Shown here: positions 29,862 to 37,808 of the stretch, piece after piece | Layout of the letters: the number at the start of each line of letters is the position of its first letter | Numbering within the stretch: the first letter of the stretch is position 1 | IMG/VR virus record: IMGVR_UViG_3300028030_000035 | Span: 1 to 38,406 of that record | Origin: a virus | Strand: one strand, 5' to 3' | DNA: 38,406 nucleotides | Notes under the pieces: generated by a model | Seen by the model: the letters and a program-made list of their open reading frames with translations, nothing else | What the model was told of the DNA's origin: nothing | Database searches by the model: none | Translations under genes and position numbers: made by a program

Positions 29862-30076
29862 AATAGCTCCTCAAATAAATCTGTAAATTTTTTCTTGCTC
29901 CACTCAGTAAAAACTTGCCATTTAATTTTTATTAGTATTTTTATAATTGTTGGTATTACTAAACGTGGACGGTTATTTTTGAATGTTATATTACTAACCT
30001 TGTAAATTCCATTTGCTTTAACCTGAATGGTAGATAGCTCTGGATAAGTATGTACCGTAATAGCAGTTGTATTCAT
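29858..30076 (-). CDS. Small hypothetical protein (72 aa)
   Basis: The start at 30076 (MNTTAITVHT) follows GGGAGAAAAGAACT; the longer frame has no support. The product has a beta-rich N-terminal part (TVHTYPELSTIQVKANGIYK) and a basic hydrophobic middle (LVIPTIIKILIKIKW), possibly membrane-associated. It overlaps the next gene by four bases. Confidence 0.5.
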   Translation of the reverse strand: MNTTAITVHTYPELSTIQVKANGIYKVSNITFKNNRPRLVIPTIIKILIKIKWQVFTEWSKKKFTDLFEELL

Positions 30077-30122
30077 AGTTCTTTTCTCCCTATTTGTTTT
30101 TCCATTTTGCTTCATTCTTACT

Positions 30123-30155
30123 CTTAATCTTAATCTTAATCCTAATCTTAATCTT
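30123..30155. repeat. Hexamer tandem repeat TCTTAA
   Basis: Five tandem copies of TCTTAA with one substitution lie between two genes of the early operon and run into the stop of the F-like gene. Similar GATTAAG runs occur at 21440-21470. Such a short-period repeat is prone to slippage. Confidence 0.7.
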
Positions 30156-30891
30156 TTGGCGGTTTATAAAACGGATTTGGCTCCCAATCGTGCCTACAGT
30201 TCCAACCACCGCAATAAGTTATTACTGGCTTAAGTTGTTTCTCTTGTCTTGGATCATTATCCATTGCCCTTATTTCATCAATGTGAAAATGATTGCCTAC
30301 TTTTTCTCTGCAAAAATCACGAGTTGTTTCACGGATATTTCCCATATATTTATACCAATAAACCTCTCCTATATTGGCTTTTTGGTGTTTAACTTCACGA
30401 GCATAACCTTTAATTTGTGTTGCAGCTAATACGTTGGCATAATCGGAAACACCACCACCAACTTTTTTAATTCTATGGCGTAATTCATAATAATCTACTT
30501 TTTCAAAAAGAGCTTTACGTGTAACTTTGCTTAGTTTTTTTACCCATTTTTTCTCGTAACTTCCAAGACGTGTTGCGTTAATTTTTTCTATTGCTTGAAT
30601 TTTTTGATGGTCCCTTGTTAAATCAACTCCAAGATCATAGTAAAGTCTGTTAGTTACTTCAATAATATCATCGTATCGCATGAAAAGTTCATTAGAAAAA
30701 CTTTCATACGGCACACCAAATATTTGCGATATCTCTTTTTTTAGTTCCTTTAAATCTGCGTTTGGATTTTGGTTTGCGTAATCAATAATTTTTTGTATTA
30801 CACTCTCTTTGTAGGTATCAAAAGAAACAGAGCTTTGCAATCGCTTAATCCTTTTGGTAAATTCTTTATATCTATTATCAAATTCAGACAT
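30148..30891 (-). CDS. Mu F-like head morphogenesis protein (247 aa)
   Basis: The start at 30891 (MSEFDNRYKE) overlaps the zinc-ribbon stop by eight bases; the longer frame from 30972 would overlap that gene by 89. The N-terminal 120 residues are helical and basic. The conserved C-terminal domain shows YMGNIRETTRDFCREKVGNH and TYCGGWNCRHDWEPNPFY, the signature of SPP1 gp7/Mu F proteins. It is injected or head-bound and needed for head assembly. Its place in the early operon, away from portal, is unusual. Confidence 0.85.
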   Translation of the reverse strand: MSEFDNRYKEFTKRIKRLQSSVSFDTYKESVIQKIIDYANQNPNADLKELKKEISQIFGVPYESFSNELFMRYDDIIEVTNRLYYDLGVDLTRDHQKIQAIEKINATRLGSYEKKWVKKLSKVTRKALFEKVDYYELRHRIKKVGGGVSDYANVLAATQIKGYAREVKHQKANIGEVYWYKYMGNIRETTRDFCREKVGNHFHIDEIRAMDNDPRQEKQLKPVITYCGGWNCRHDWEPNPFYKPPKD

Positions 30892-31081
30892 TTGTTTTCT
30901 TATTACTCGCTGTAACTTTTTTATCAAAAATTTCTTTTGTTTTCCACTTAGCACCACATTGTAAACATACATGATACCTATATTTTACCGTTCTAAAACG
31001 TTCTGTTCTATAAATGGTTGTTGCTCTTGGAACTTCTTTGCTCGGCAAAAAACCAGCATTTTTACAATCGGGGCATGGCAT
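30884..31081 (-). CDS. Zinc-ribbon regulator (Com/Ogr/NrdR-like, 65 aa)
   Basis: Four cysteines, Cys3 and Cys6 in PCPDCKNAG and Cys39 and Cys42 in HVCLQCGAKWKT, form one zinc ribbon. The arginine-rich strand (TTIYRTERFRTVKYRYHV) between them would bind nucleic acid. This is the plan of Mu Com, P2 Ogr and NrdR N-terminal domains. In Mu-like phages such proteins control late or mom expression. Its ATG overlaps the ATPase stop (TAATG). Confidence 0.65.
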   Translation of the reverse strand: MPCPDCKNAGFLPSKEVPRATTIYRTERFRTVKYRYHVCLQCGAKWKTKEIFDKKVTASNKKTNV

Positions 31082-32082
31082 TATAAGTTACTCGCTTTGC
31101 TATATGTTTGTTTCTCTTGGCTCAGTGCAATTTTATCTAATGCTTTCATAACTACTTTAGATTTTTTATGGGAATTACCTTGTTTAATTACATCGTGAAC
31201 TGTTGTTTTGCTAATTTGTGTATTGCTAGTTTCGTTAATTTCCTCGGCAATAACTTTGTAGCTTATTGCTTCGGGGTAGCTCTCTTTCATTGCATAATAT
31301 GCTTCGGCTGGAGAGGGTTGCACAACATCATCATCCAAAACAGAACGCCCTGCATTATAAGCCTCTTGCATCTTTTGTTCAACGTAATTTATCATATCTA
31401 GCGGTTGACGTTTACTTATTGCAATCCTTTTACGAACTGTTGGTTTAATTGCACCTCTAAAAACTGTACGCAAAAACTCAATGCGTTCTTCGTAATTTAA
31501 CCATCCAGCAGATTCAGATAGTTCTAATATGTGCGAACGTAAAAAGGCTTCTTCTACTTGGGCTAATTTAACTTTTAATAATGGATGCCCTATTAACACT
31601 ACCGAAAACAAAGGAGAAACTCCTAAATACTCAGCTTCACGTAATTCTTTTAATGCTCGGTAAATAAGTTTGTTTATTCGGTGGGCTTCTTCAATTACTA
31701 AACAAATATTCTTGTTGCTTTTAATATGCAATTCGCCCATAATACGTGCCAATTGTAGCTTTCGTGCGGCACGGCTACCTCGTTTTGTTTCGCCAGATAG
31801 TTTTGTTACCATATCTGTAAGTATTGTTCCAATACTCATAAATTCTTTGCTAGGGTCGTTTGCATATACAAAAATTGTATTATTACTTAACTCGTTCTTT
31901 GCAATTTCAAACAATGTAGATTTACCTATACCACGTTCCCCAACCACAGCAAGCATTTGTTGTTCGTTAATTGCTTCTTTTATAAACTCTTTTCTATCAT
32001 CGCAAGTTTCGCTCCAATAATCCCCCATTTTCTTTACGCCAAAATGTTTTAATAATCTGTTAGATATTTTATACTGTTGCAT
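31081..32082 (-). CDS. MuB-like AAA+ ATPase, transposition target activator
   Basis: Binds target DNA and stimulates the transposase. Walker A is at residues 48-56 (GERGIGKST) and Walker B at 127-134 (CLVIEEAH), followed by the sensor region SVVLIGHPLL and a C-terminal helix domain (ISYKVIAEEINETSNTQISK) that may form an HTH. At 333 residues it is near the length of MuB. It lies in the order transposase, DUF3164-like, ATPase, as in Mu-like phages. Confidence 0.85.
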   Translation of the reverse strand: MQQYKISNRLLKHFGVKKMGDYWSETCDDRKEFIKEAINEQQMLAVVGERGIGKSTLFEIAKNELSNNTIFVYANDPSKEFMSIGTILTDMVTKLSGETKRGSRAARKLQLARIMGELHIKSNKNICLVIEEAHRINKLIYRALKELREAEYLGVSPLFSVVLIGHPLLKVKLAQVEEAFLRSHILELSESAGWLNYEERIEFLRTVFRGAIKPTVRKRIAISKRQPLDMINYVEQKMQEAYNAGRSVLDDDVVQPSPAEAYYAMKESYPEAISYKVIAEEINETSNTQISKTTVHDVIKQGNSHKKSKVVMKALDKIALSQEKQTYSKASNL

Positions 32083-32084
32083 TT

Positions 32085-32297
32085 TTAGTTCCCTTTAATT
32101 GTTGTTTTATTCAGTTCAATTATTTCAGATAAAACTGCTTTCCAATGCCTACCGTTTTTACTAATTATATATTGAGCTAGCAGAAACGCCAAAACTTCAT
32201 CTTCAATAACCACAAGGCGTTTAGCCAGCTCTTCACTGCATTTTTTCATTTCGCTATCAGTAAGTTCTTTCATTGTATTAACGGTTGGGTTTTGCAC
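32085..32297 (-). CDS. Small hypothetical protein (70 aa)
   Basis: An acidic, helical protein (MKELTDSEMKKCSEELAKRL) with a hydrophobic middle (LVVIEDEVLAFLLAQYI). It starts one base after the stop of the DUF3164-like gene upstream and ends three bases before the ATPase start, so it is translated with them. No family is recognised. Confidence 0.5.
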   Translation of the reverse strand: MQNPTVNTMKELTDSEMKKCSEELAKRLVVIEDEVLAFLLAQYIISKNGRHWKAVLSEIIELNKTTIKGN

Positions 32298-32930
32298 TTA
32301 CACCTCTGCCCCAATAGTGCTAAAGTTAAGATTTACATTTTTCCATTTGCCGTTTTTACTTTTACGTGTTCTTAACATTAGGTATTCTTTTTTGTTGCTA
32401 TAAGTCATTGCATCTTTAATCAATACCGATGCTTCACGCCAATCAACATCATCAATATCCCAATTTGCAAAGTCTATGAGTGCAGACCTTCCAATATTCC
32501 CATTCCCATCCATCTTTAATAACTTTTTAGTAACAGCAACAAGATTTTCATTGGAGCCTTTTTCCCATTTCTTAATACATTGGGCTATTTTGGCTTTCGC
32601 CAATTCTTTCCCTTCATCAAGGTCTTGGACTTTTGGGCTTGTTCTAACGACTTGCATCAAGCCGTCATAACTTGTGATAGTAACGTTCCCAAATTCCGCA
32701 TTCTCTACATTCTTAAATTCGGATAACCATTTGTCGTATTTTGATATTTTCCCAACAATAGTTTTTTTATTGGACACCATTCTTTTACTTAAACGACCAG
32801 CATGTGCAAAAATTTCTTCTACTACCAAATGTCTTTTAAGGTGGTCTTCCCTAATGCTTTCAGTTGGGACTTCAACTCCATCTTTATCTAAGTAAAATTT
32901 TGGAAGCCTTTTTCTGTTTATCTTTCTCAT
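32298..32930 (-). CDS. DUF3164-like early protein (210 aa)
   Basis: The start at 32930 (MRKINRKRLP) follows AAGGAGAACAAA. The pattern KFYLDKDGVEVPTESIREDH, then GNVTITSYDGLMQVVRTSPK, the helical middle and DVDWREASVLIKDAMTYSNK are typical of the DUF3164 family of Mu-like phages, found between transposase and MuB or Gam. Its function is unknown, possibly in DNA metabolism. Confidence 0.8.
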   Translation of the reverse strand: MRKINRKRLPKFYLDKDGVEVPTESIREDHLKRHLVVEEIFAHAGRLSKRMVSNKKTIVGKISKYDKWLSEFKNVENAEFGNVTITSYDGLMQVVRTSPKVQDLDEGKELAKAKIAQCIKKWEKGSNENLVAVTKKLLKMDGNGNIGRSALIDFANWDIDDVDWREASVLIKDAMTYSNKKEYLMLRTRKSKNGKWKNVNLNFSTIGAEV

Positions 32931-32940
32931 TTTGTTCTCC

Positions 32941-34524
32941 TTACCCAAATGCTTTTTTTGGGTTATTTATTGCTGAAATAACTGAGTCTATGTTTCTTTT
33001 TATCAAGCCCTCTTCATCTTCTAAAAATTCGTCAAATATATCTTTGTAATCGGTGTAGTTTTTACCTTTTTTAACCATTTTACCAATGTATGCCTTGGCT
33101 TCGTAAACTGAGTTAAATTTGTAATCTTCGCTATACTCGGCTTCATCAAACTTACTTTTGGGTTCAATAATTTCTTGTGTAGGTGGTATATAATTTATTT
33201 TAGATTTTTTATCGGTCTCTGAGCTAAGTCGAAGATCTTCCTTAATTTCGCCTTCCAGTTTTTCTTTATAAGTTTGATGTTCTCTGTGTTCAAAGTTACC
33301 AAGGGATATAAAGCCTTCGGTTACTTCAAGAGCAAATGGTTTATGATATTCGTCCGATAGTTCGCCCATAAATTCGCCACTGTAACTAATATAAACCCCA
33401 ATCCACTTATCTAATGCAAATGCTGGAGCTTTAAGTTTTACTTGTTCTCCCTTAAAGGTTACAGAAACAACTAAATCGTTATTTACTTTTCGTTTCCAAG
33501 TCTTAAATATATATTCACTTATATCACGTTCTATTCTACGCACAGGATGTGCTGTAATGGATGATAAATAATTGTGTGCTTTACTTCCTGAACGAACTGG
33601 ATGTTCTGTTGCTTGATTTTCAATCATAAACTCGTGTAATAAATCGTTATAATCCGATAGGTGTATTGTTCCACCATTACCTATTTTTAATGCTAAAGGT
33701 AGCTCAAAACGTTGCCACATTAACCGCCATACAGATTCTTGTTTCTGTATTCCACGTTTTTCATAGGGCATTACTAATTCTTTTTTTATCCCTAGTTTTT
33801 CAAGCATTTGGTCGGTTTGCTTGTTATCCAACGGACCATTATCCATTTTAAGAACTTCTGGCAAGTGCATTAAATTTAACTCGTCTTCACTTCTGTTGTA
33901 GGCAAAACGCATAAGTTTTAATCCAAGCAAAGTAGATTCTCCAGTTGCTGCATAAGCACGAGCAACGGCAATTCGTGAAAAACTATCAACAATTCCACCA
34001 AGCCAAAGGCGTAATTTTTTGCCATCTTCTTTATATGCAAGCACACGGCTAACCTTAAGTATTAAATCATCTCCATCTTTTTTATGAATATTAAAATATT
34101 TAGAACGAGAAAAATCTAACTGATGCTGTTGGTTTGCATAATCGGGTTCAACACGCACAATTATATCACGTTGCCTAAAACCTTTTTCTCGTAACCTTCG
34201 GTTTACTGTGCTTACTGTTAAATTTTCTGCACCAACAACCATCTCATTTTTTAAGATATTAATACATACTTCTGTTGATATCTCACGTTCTGTCATCCCT
34301 AAAGCTCTGCCCTCTAGCTTCATTTTGCCTATTTTATCAATAAGCCTATCTTCTATTTTAGGAACTCTTACAATGTTTTTTGATGCTCCAAACTCTTTTC
34401 GCACTACTCTATAAATTGTTGCCTCGCTAACGCCAAATTGCCTTGCAATTCCGGATACAACTTGCCCTCGCATCCCTTTACGAACTCCTTTGAGTTCATT
34501 CTTTATTGCTATTGCGTTAATCAT
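32941..34524 (-). CDS. MuA-like DDE transposase
   Basis: Catalyses strand transfer for replication and integration. An N-terminal HTH (SGIARQFGVSEATIYRVVRK, about 24-43) precedes a second DNA-binding part. The catalytic triad is Asp137 (QLDFS), Asp228 (MDNGP) and Glu263 (KQESVW), with a 35-residue D-E spacing. After the beta-barrel part (VSVTFKGEQVKLKAPAFALD) the C-terminus is acidic, as expected for the MuB-binding domain. The segment EDLRLSSETDK (about 428-438) is a translated CTGAGC-GTCGAAG repeat. At 527 residues it is shorter than MuA. It lies in the leftward early operon. Confidence 0.92.
   Translation of the reverse strand: MINAIAIKNELKGVRKGMRGQVVSGIARQFGVSEATIYRVVRKEFGASKNIVRVPKIEDRLIDKIGKMKLEGRALGMTEREISTEVCINILKNEMVVGAENLTVSTVNRRLREKGFRQRDIIVRVEPDYANQQHQLDFSRSKYFNIHKKDGDDLILKVSRVLAYKEDGKKLRLWLGGIVDSFSRIAVARAYAATGESTLLGLKLMRFAYNRSEDELNLMHLPEVLKMDNGPLDNKQTDQMLEKLGIKKELVMPYEKRGIQKQESVWRLMWQRFELPLALKIGNGGTIHLSDYNDLLHEFMIENQATEHPVRSGSKAHNYLSSITAHPVRRIERDISEYIFKTWKRKVNNDLVVSVTFKGEQVKLKAPAFALDKWIGVYISYSGEFMGELSDEYHKPFALEVTEGFISLGNFEHREHQTYKEKLEGEIKEDLRLSSETDKKSKINYIPPTQEIIEPKSKFDEAEYSEDYKFNSVYEAKAYIGKMVKKGKNYTDYKDIFDEFLEDEEGLIKRNIDSVISAINNPKKAFG
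33218..33235. repeat. CTGAGC-GTCGAAG repeat within the transposase gene
   Basis: TCTGAGCTAAGTCGAAGA, the repeat core also seen at 15435-15454. It is read in frame in the transposase C-terminal region without disrupting it, in a linker between the barrel and the last domain. Confidence 0.75.
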
Positions 34525-34546
34525 TTTGTCTAGCCGTTTTAGTTAA

Positions 34547-34867
34547 TTAAATTTCTACTTTTAGTTGTTGTAACTCATTAATTCCTAACCAATCAGTTTT
34601 AAGCTCATGTTTAATTGCTCTTTGTAAATCTTTAATAACTTCATTTAATTCTACTTCTGTTGTTATTAACAATTGCATTCCATCTATTAGTTTTAGCACA
34701 TAAATATCTATGCTAAAATCAGTTCTTTTTAACTTTACTACCAAATATTTAGTTTTGCTTAAACCTACAAACCTTAATTCCACTCTTCTACTATACCTTG
34801 TTACATCAACTACCAAATCCCTATGTTCTAATGCTTCTATTGCTTTATATAATTCCAGATTACTCAC
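34547..34867 (-). CDS. Hypothetical protein (106 aa)
   Basis: A beta-rich protein with YSRRVELRFVGLSKTKYLVV and a helical C-terminus (VIKDLQRAIKHELKTDWLGI). It is coupled to the GemA-like gene upstream by an eight-base overlap and lies just before the transposase gene. No family is recognised. Confidence 0.5.
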   Translation of the reverse strand: MSNLELYKAIEALEHRDLVVDVTRYSRRVELRFVGLSKTKYLVVKLKRTDFSIDIYVLKLIDGMQLLITTEVELNEVIKDLQRAIKHELKTDWLGINELQQLKVEI

Positions 34868-35414
34868 AAATGCCCCTCAAATTGTAATTTTTAGTATCAT
34901 TTATAACCGAGTATTCTATTTTTGAATTAATACTTAAAATCCGTTGCATACCTATAATTACCTTTACCGCTTGCCAATTCATTAACATTTCTACACTCGA
35001 TAAATTCTTAGTCTGCTTACCAATAAATTTAACTGTTGTATCTTTATTCCATTTTAGCAAACCCTCTAAAATTTTAATTCTTTCTGCTTGAAGTTTTGTT
35101 AAATGACGTTTATACCCACGTTTCCCACTTCCGTAATATTTCTTTTGCTTCTGAACCGATGGGGAGGGAACTCCGGCAGAGCTAGGGCGAACTCTACCAG
35201 AGTGGGTTTTTGAATCGGCTAGATTCGTAAGATCATTTATTAAAACACCAGCTTGTGTAAAAGTCATTTCCGTGCAACTTTTAACCCCATAACCACTCAA
35301 TGCAGCTCTATATTCATCATCATTGCTAAAAACAATTTTGGATATGGTTTTTATAGCCTTAATCTGCTTTTTGGTAATATCAAAGCTGTGTGTCGAAGTA
35401 TTAGCTGGTTTCAT
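34860..35414 (-). CDS. GemA-like regulator (DUF1018, Mu gp16-type)
   Basis: Residues 1-65 with KQIKAIKTISKIVFSNDDEY and RAALSGYGVKSCTEMTFTQA match the DUF1018 pattern, and the C-terminal part (LLKWNKDTTVKFIGKQTKNL) fits as well. Mu GemA affects host gene expression and supercoiling. Between these parts SGRVRPSSAGVPSPSVQKQ is encoded by a GC-rich direct repeat at 35169-35202, unlike the rest of the gene, and looks like an inserted element kept in frame. Confidence 0.75.
   Translation of the reverse strand: MKPANTSTHSFDITKKQIKAIKTISKIVFSNDDEYRAALSGYGVKSCTEMTFTQAGVLINDLTNLADSKTHSGRVRPSSAGVPSPSVQKQKKYYGSGKRGYKRHLTKLQAERIKILEGLLKWNKDTTVKFIGKQTKNLSSVEMLMNWQAVKVIIGMQRILSINSKIEYSVINDTKNYNLRGICE
35169..35202. 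repeat. GC-rich 21-bp direct repeat inside the GemA-like gene
   Basis: AACTCCGGCAGAG (35169-35181) and AACTCTACCAGAG (35190-35202), 21 bases apart, with GGGAGG, GCTAGGGCG and TGGG around them. The base composition differs sharply from the AT-rich gene. It looks like a dispersed element inserted in frame. Confidence 0.6.
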
Positions 35415-35423
35415 ATCAATATC

Positions 35424-36281
35424 CTAAAATTGAGATGTAACTGATTGATAATTACTCATAAAGTTAGTGTGTGTGTTGGATATTGATTTTAATAACCCCA
35501 CTAACTTCTTTTGCAAATTTGTTGAATCTTCCGTATCAATATTTGCATTAACAACTAACTTTTGTAAATCTGCTAAAGATTTTTCAGCATCATTTAATAA
35601 TCTTAATTTATTTTCGTAAGTAGATGCTTTTGCACCGTAAAGTTTTTCCTTTTCCTCAGCAGCAGCAACCATATCGGAGTTGGCTTCTATTGTATCTTGC
35701 AGTGCTTGTTTCTCCGAAATAAGCAAATCTATCTGTGCAGCTTGCTTATCAACCTTATGTGAGTATTTCTCTTTAATATTTTTAACAGCTTTTGCCGTTT
35801 CACGTGCTGTCATATCTTTAATTTCATCAAGCGTTATAGTTTCGCCATTTATTTCAGCCATACCGTCTTTTAAGAGATTTTTGAAACCATCATCATCAAA
35901 TTTGGTTAATTCAAGAAGAGTTCTAAAATCAAGTCCAGCCGGCTGGACTTCATGTCCAAACGTTTGGACTTTTGGGTCTGCAGAATCTAATTGATTTGGG
36001 AAAACAGATTCTAATTTATTAGCTACTTTTAAGTAATTAAATGCCGTGCTTCTACCAAAAGGGAGCATACTATTTATATATTCCTCAAAAGATTGACATC
36101 CCAACCCCAAAAAGAGCTTGTCGTCTTTTATTTTCTTTAATGCCATTGCAGTAATTAACGAACCAGCTAATATTTGCTGATGCACATAACCAGCAGTTCT
36201 TTGAGTTTCGGGAGATACAGTTACAAATTTTTCCAACTCTAAATCGTAAACATTGCGTGTTAGTTCTAAATCCTTATCCAT
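35424..36281 (-). CDS. Coiled-coil early protein with HTH-like N-terminus (285 aa)
   Basis: The start at 36281 (MDKDLELTRN) overlaps the previous stop by eight bases, as at other joints in this operon. Residues about 30-90 (AMALKKIKDDKLFLGLGCQS, FGRSTAFNYLKVANKLESVF) resemble the DUF3102-type domain of phage and plasmid DNA-binding proteins. The second half is a long coiled coil (IDLLISEKQALQDTIEANSD). A short segment, KVQTFGHEVQPAGLDF, is encoded by two perfect palindromes (35931-35969). Role unknown, perhaps replication or partition-like. Confidence 0.55.
   Translation of the reverse strand: MDKDLELTRNVYDLELEKFVTVSPETQRTAGYVHQQILAGSLITAMALKKIKDDKLFLGLGCQSFEEYINSMLPFGRSTAFNYLKVANKLESVFPNQLDSADPKVQTFGHEVQPAGLDFRTLLELTKFDDDGFKNLLKDGMAEINGETITLDEIKDMTARETAKAVKNIKEKYSHKVDKQAAQIDLLISEKQALQDTIEANSDMVAAAEEKEKLYGAKASTYENKLRLLNDAEKSLADLQKLVVNANIDTEDSTNLQKKLVGLLKSISNTHTNFMSNYQSVTSQF
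35931..35969. repeat. Two adjacent perfect palindromes within a coding region
   Basis: AAGTCCAGCCGGCTGGACTT (35931-35950) and GTCCAAACGTTTGGAC (35954-35969) are perfect palindromes sharing the arms GTCCA/TGGAC and are separated by three bases. They are read in frame in the coiled-coil early protein. Confidence 0.85.
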
Positions 36282-36522
36282 TTTTAGTAATCCTATATTT
36301 ATTAATAGCTTCCTTTTGTAAACTTTTAAGTGTTTCATGTTCGTGAAACGGAGAGTTAAGCAGAGCAACTATTTTCAATTTTCTTTCCGCTCTATCTCCA
36401 CTATTTTTAGAAATAGCAATTTGCAGTAAAATATATTGCTTAATTTTTGTTGCAAAACTGTAATCATCGTCCAAAATATTTTTAATCTCATTCATAACAG
36501 ATGTAGTTGTAATTTCAGTCAT
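36274..36522 (-). CDS. Small hypothetical protein (82 aa)
   Basis: A helical, soluble protein (VMNEIKNILDDDYSFATKIK, LKIVALLNSPFHEHETLKSL). It overlaps both neighbours (four and eight bases) and so is part of a coupled early gene string. No family is recognised. Confidence 0.5.
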   Translation of the reverse strand: MTEITTTSVMNEIKNILDDDYSFATKIKQYILLQIAISKNSGDRAERKLKIVALLNSPFHEHETLKSLQKEAINKYRITKNG

Positions 36523-36794
36523 ACCTCTATCCCCTTAAAAATTGCTTGTCTTGAAACACCAAATCTATTAGCAGTTGCCTGTCCGCCTTCCCATGCAAAA
36601 CAAAAACCACGAACTGCATTTTCTACATCTTTATCTCTAAGATCATAATTAACAGAAAACTTCACATTCTTATCCATTTCAATCCTTTTCACAATCCTTG
36701 TTACCTGCCGTCTGCTGCAACCCAGCCTATTGGCAATTTCTGTTTTAGTAAAACCAGTTTTCGCCATCTGAAACACTTTTTCACGGTCTATCAT
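36519..36794 (-). CDS. HTH DNA-binding protein (91 aa)
   Basis: Two HTH-like parts: residues 4-36 (FQMAKTGFTKTEIANRLGCS, RRQVTRIVKRIE) and the C-terminal EGGQATANRFGVSRQAIFKG. The first resembles resolvase or homeodomain-like HTHs. It may be an early transcription factor. The start codon overlaps the previous stop. Confidence 0.65.
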   Translation of the reverse strand: MIDREKVFQMAKTGFTKTEIANRLGCSRRQVTRIVKRIEMDKNVKFSVNYDLRDKDVENAVRGFCFAWEGGQATANRFGVSRQAIFKGIEV

Positions 36795-37270
36795 TAGTTA
36801 AACTCCATTTCAAACTGACCACTAGCTTTTTTTGCCGAGTATTTATCAATAGCAACCGTTTTTCTTAAAACATCTTTCAAAGCATCATCACAATTCAAAT
36901 AGTTTATTCTCGATGGCTTCTCTAAAAACTCTGTTAATGCTTTTATTGCACCAACTGTAATTAGCTGGTAATCAGAAATCATTTTTGATTCATCATTTTT
37001 AGGCAACGAAGTAACACGAGGCACCTTTACAGAAATTCTACCTCTACGAGCTTCTAAAAAATCTAATATTGCATTGTTGTTAGAAACATTTAATACCGAT
37101 AGCAATCGTCTTAATGGCAAATCTGCAAAACCTACCGAATCTTCCGTTTGGTTCCACCTATAAATTGAATTTACAGACATTCCCAATTCCACCGAAAAAT
37201 CCTCTGCACTCTTTTTTTTGAAATCAAACGTTTCCCTAATAGCTTCGTATAAAGTTCTTGGTGCTGCCAT
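36794..37270 (-). CDS. Phage CII-like regulator (158 aa)
   Basis: Residues 1-60 (LYEAIRETFDFKKKSAEDFS, VELGMSVNSIYRWNQTED) form an HTH of the phage CII/CP76 regulatory type; the C-terminal part is helical (GAIKALTEFLEKPSRINYLN). Such proteins govern the lysis-lysogeny decision. It is the third gene of the leftward early transcript. Confidence 0.7.
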   Translation of the reverse strand: MAAPRTLYEAIRETFDFKKKSAEDFSVELGMSVNSIYRWNQTEDSVGFADLPLRRLLSVLNVSNNNAILDFLEARRGRISVKVPRVTSLPKNDESKMISDYQLITVGAIKALTEFLEKPSRINYLNCDDALKDVLRKTVAIDKYSAKKASGQFEMEFN

Positions 37271-37326
37271 TTAAGTATTTCCCTATTTTTAATTAGTTCA
37301 AATAAGTTGATTAAAAAAAACTTCAT

Positions 37327-37425
37327 TTATTTTAATAGACATTCACTTGTATTAATTTTATATTCCCAATGTGAATCGGCTATCACATTAACATTTTCTA
37401 ACATTATTGAATTACTATTTCTCAT
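37327..37425 (-). CDS. Small ORF coupled to the Ner-like gene (32 aa)
   Basis: The ATG overlaps the TAA of the Ner-like gene (TAATG) and the frame encodes MRNSNSIMLENVNVIADSHW then EYKINTSECLLK. The stop/start overlap matches other joints in this operon, which supports translation. It fills the only gap in the early string. Function unknown. Confidence 0.4.
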   Translation of the reverse strand: MRNSNSIMLENVNVIADSHWEYKINTSECLLK

Positions 37426-37622
37426 TATGCAGCTTTGCTAAATTTGAATGTAAAAGAAGCTATATCAACCTCTATTAAGGATATTATACGCTTCCTTATT
37501 TCCGTAGCCTTTCTTTTACCCGAAAATATCATTGAGATATACTGAGGCGTAACAGATAACGCTTCAGCAAGTTTAGATTGATTTATATTTACTATACCGT
37601 ATGTTTCTTTAATGGATGACAT
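37425..37622 (-). CDS. Cro/Ner-like regulator (65 aa)
   Basis: A small HTH protein: NINQSKLAEALSVTPQYISM and FSGKRKATEIRKRIISLI is a typical XRE/Cro motif. It is the first gene of the leftward early operon and faces the repressor, the place of ner in Mu. It likely binds the shared control region and limits repressor and early transcription. Confidence 0.75.
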   Translation of the reverse strand: MSSIKETYGIVNINQSKLAEALSVTPQYISMIFSGKRKATEIRKRIISLIEVDIASFTFKFSKAA

Positions 37623-37808
37623 AATTTGTAAGCCGTTTTATTAAAAAATGTGTTACAGAATTTTAACAAAAATACTAACTTAGGCATACATAAGTAATTT
37701 GTCAAGTGTTAATTATGGAAACATAAGTGATTTTTTGGGAAAATTTGTTTTTAGCCTTTTTTAAGCACAAATAATTAAAAAAAATTTAATAAATAGAGTT
37801 TATTTTAG
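37623..37808. promoter_or_regulatory. Early operator region between repressor and Ner-like gene
   Basis: 186 bp without a gene, strongly AT-rich. It contains ACTTAGGCATACATAAGT (37678-37695, inverted arms ACTTA/TAAGT), a second ACATAAGTGA (about 37722-37731), and the half site TGTCAAGT (37700-37707) of the palindromes at 192-210 and 2555-2573. Divergent promoters are expected but cannot be fixed. Confidence 0.5.

Noticed and set aside
32941-34524. Integron integrase or phage tyrosine recombinase
   Set aside because: The only recombinase in the window is the DDE transposase; no R-H-x-x-R...Y pattern was found in any frame that looks like a gene.
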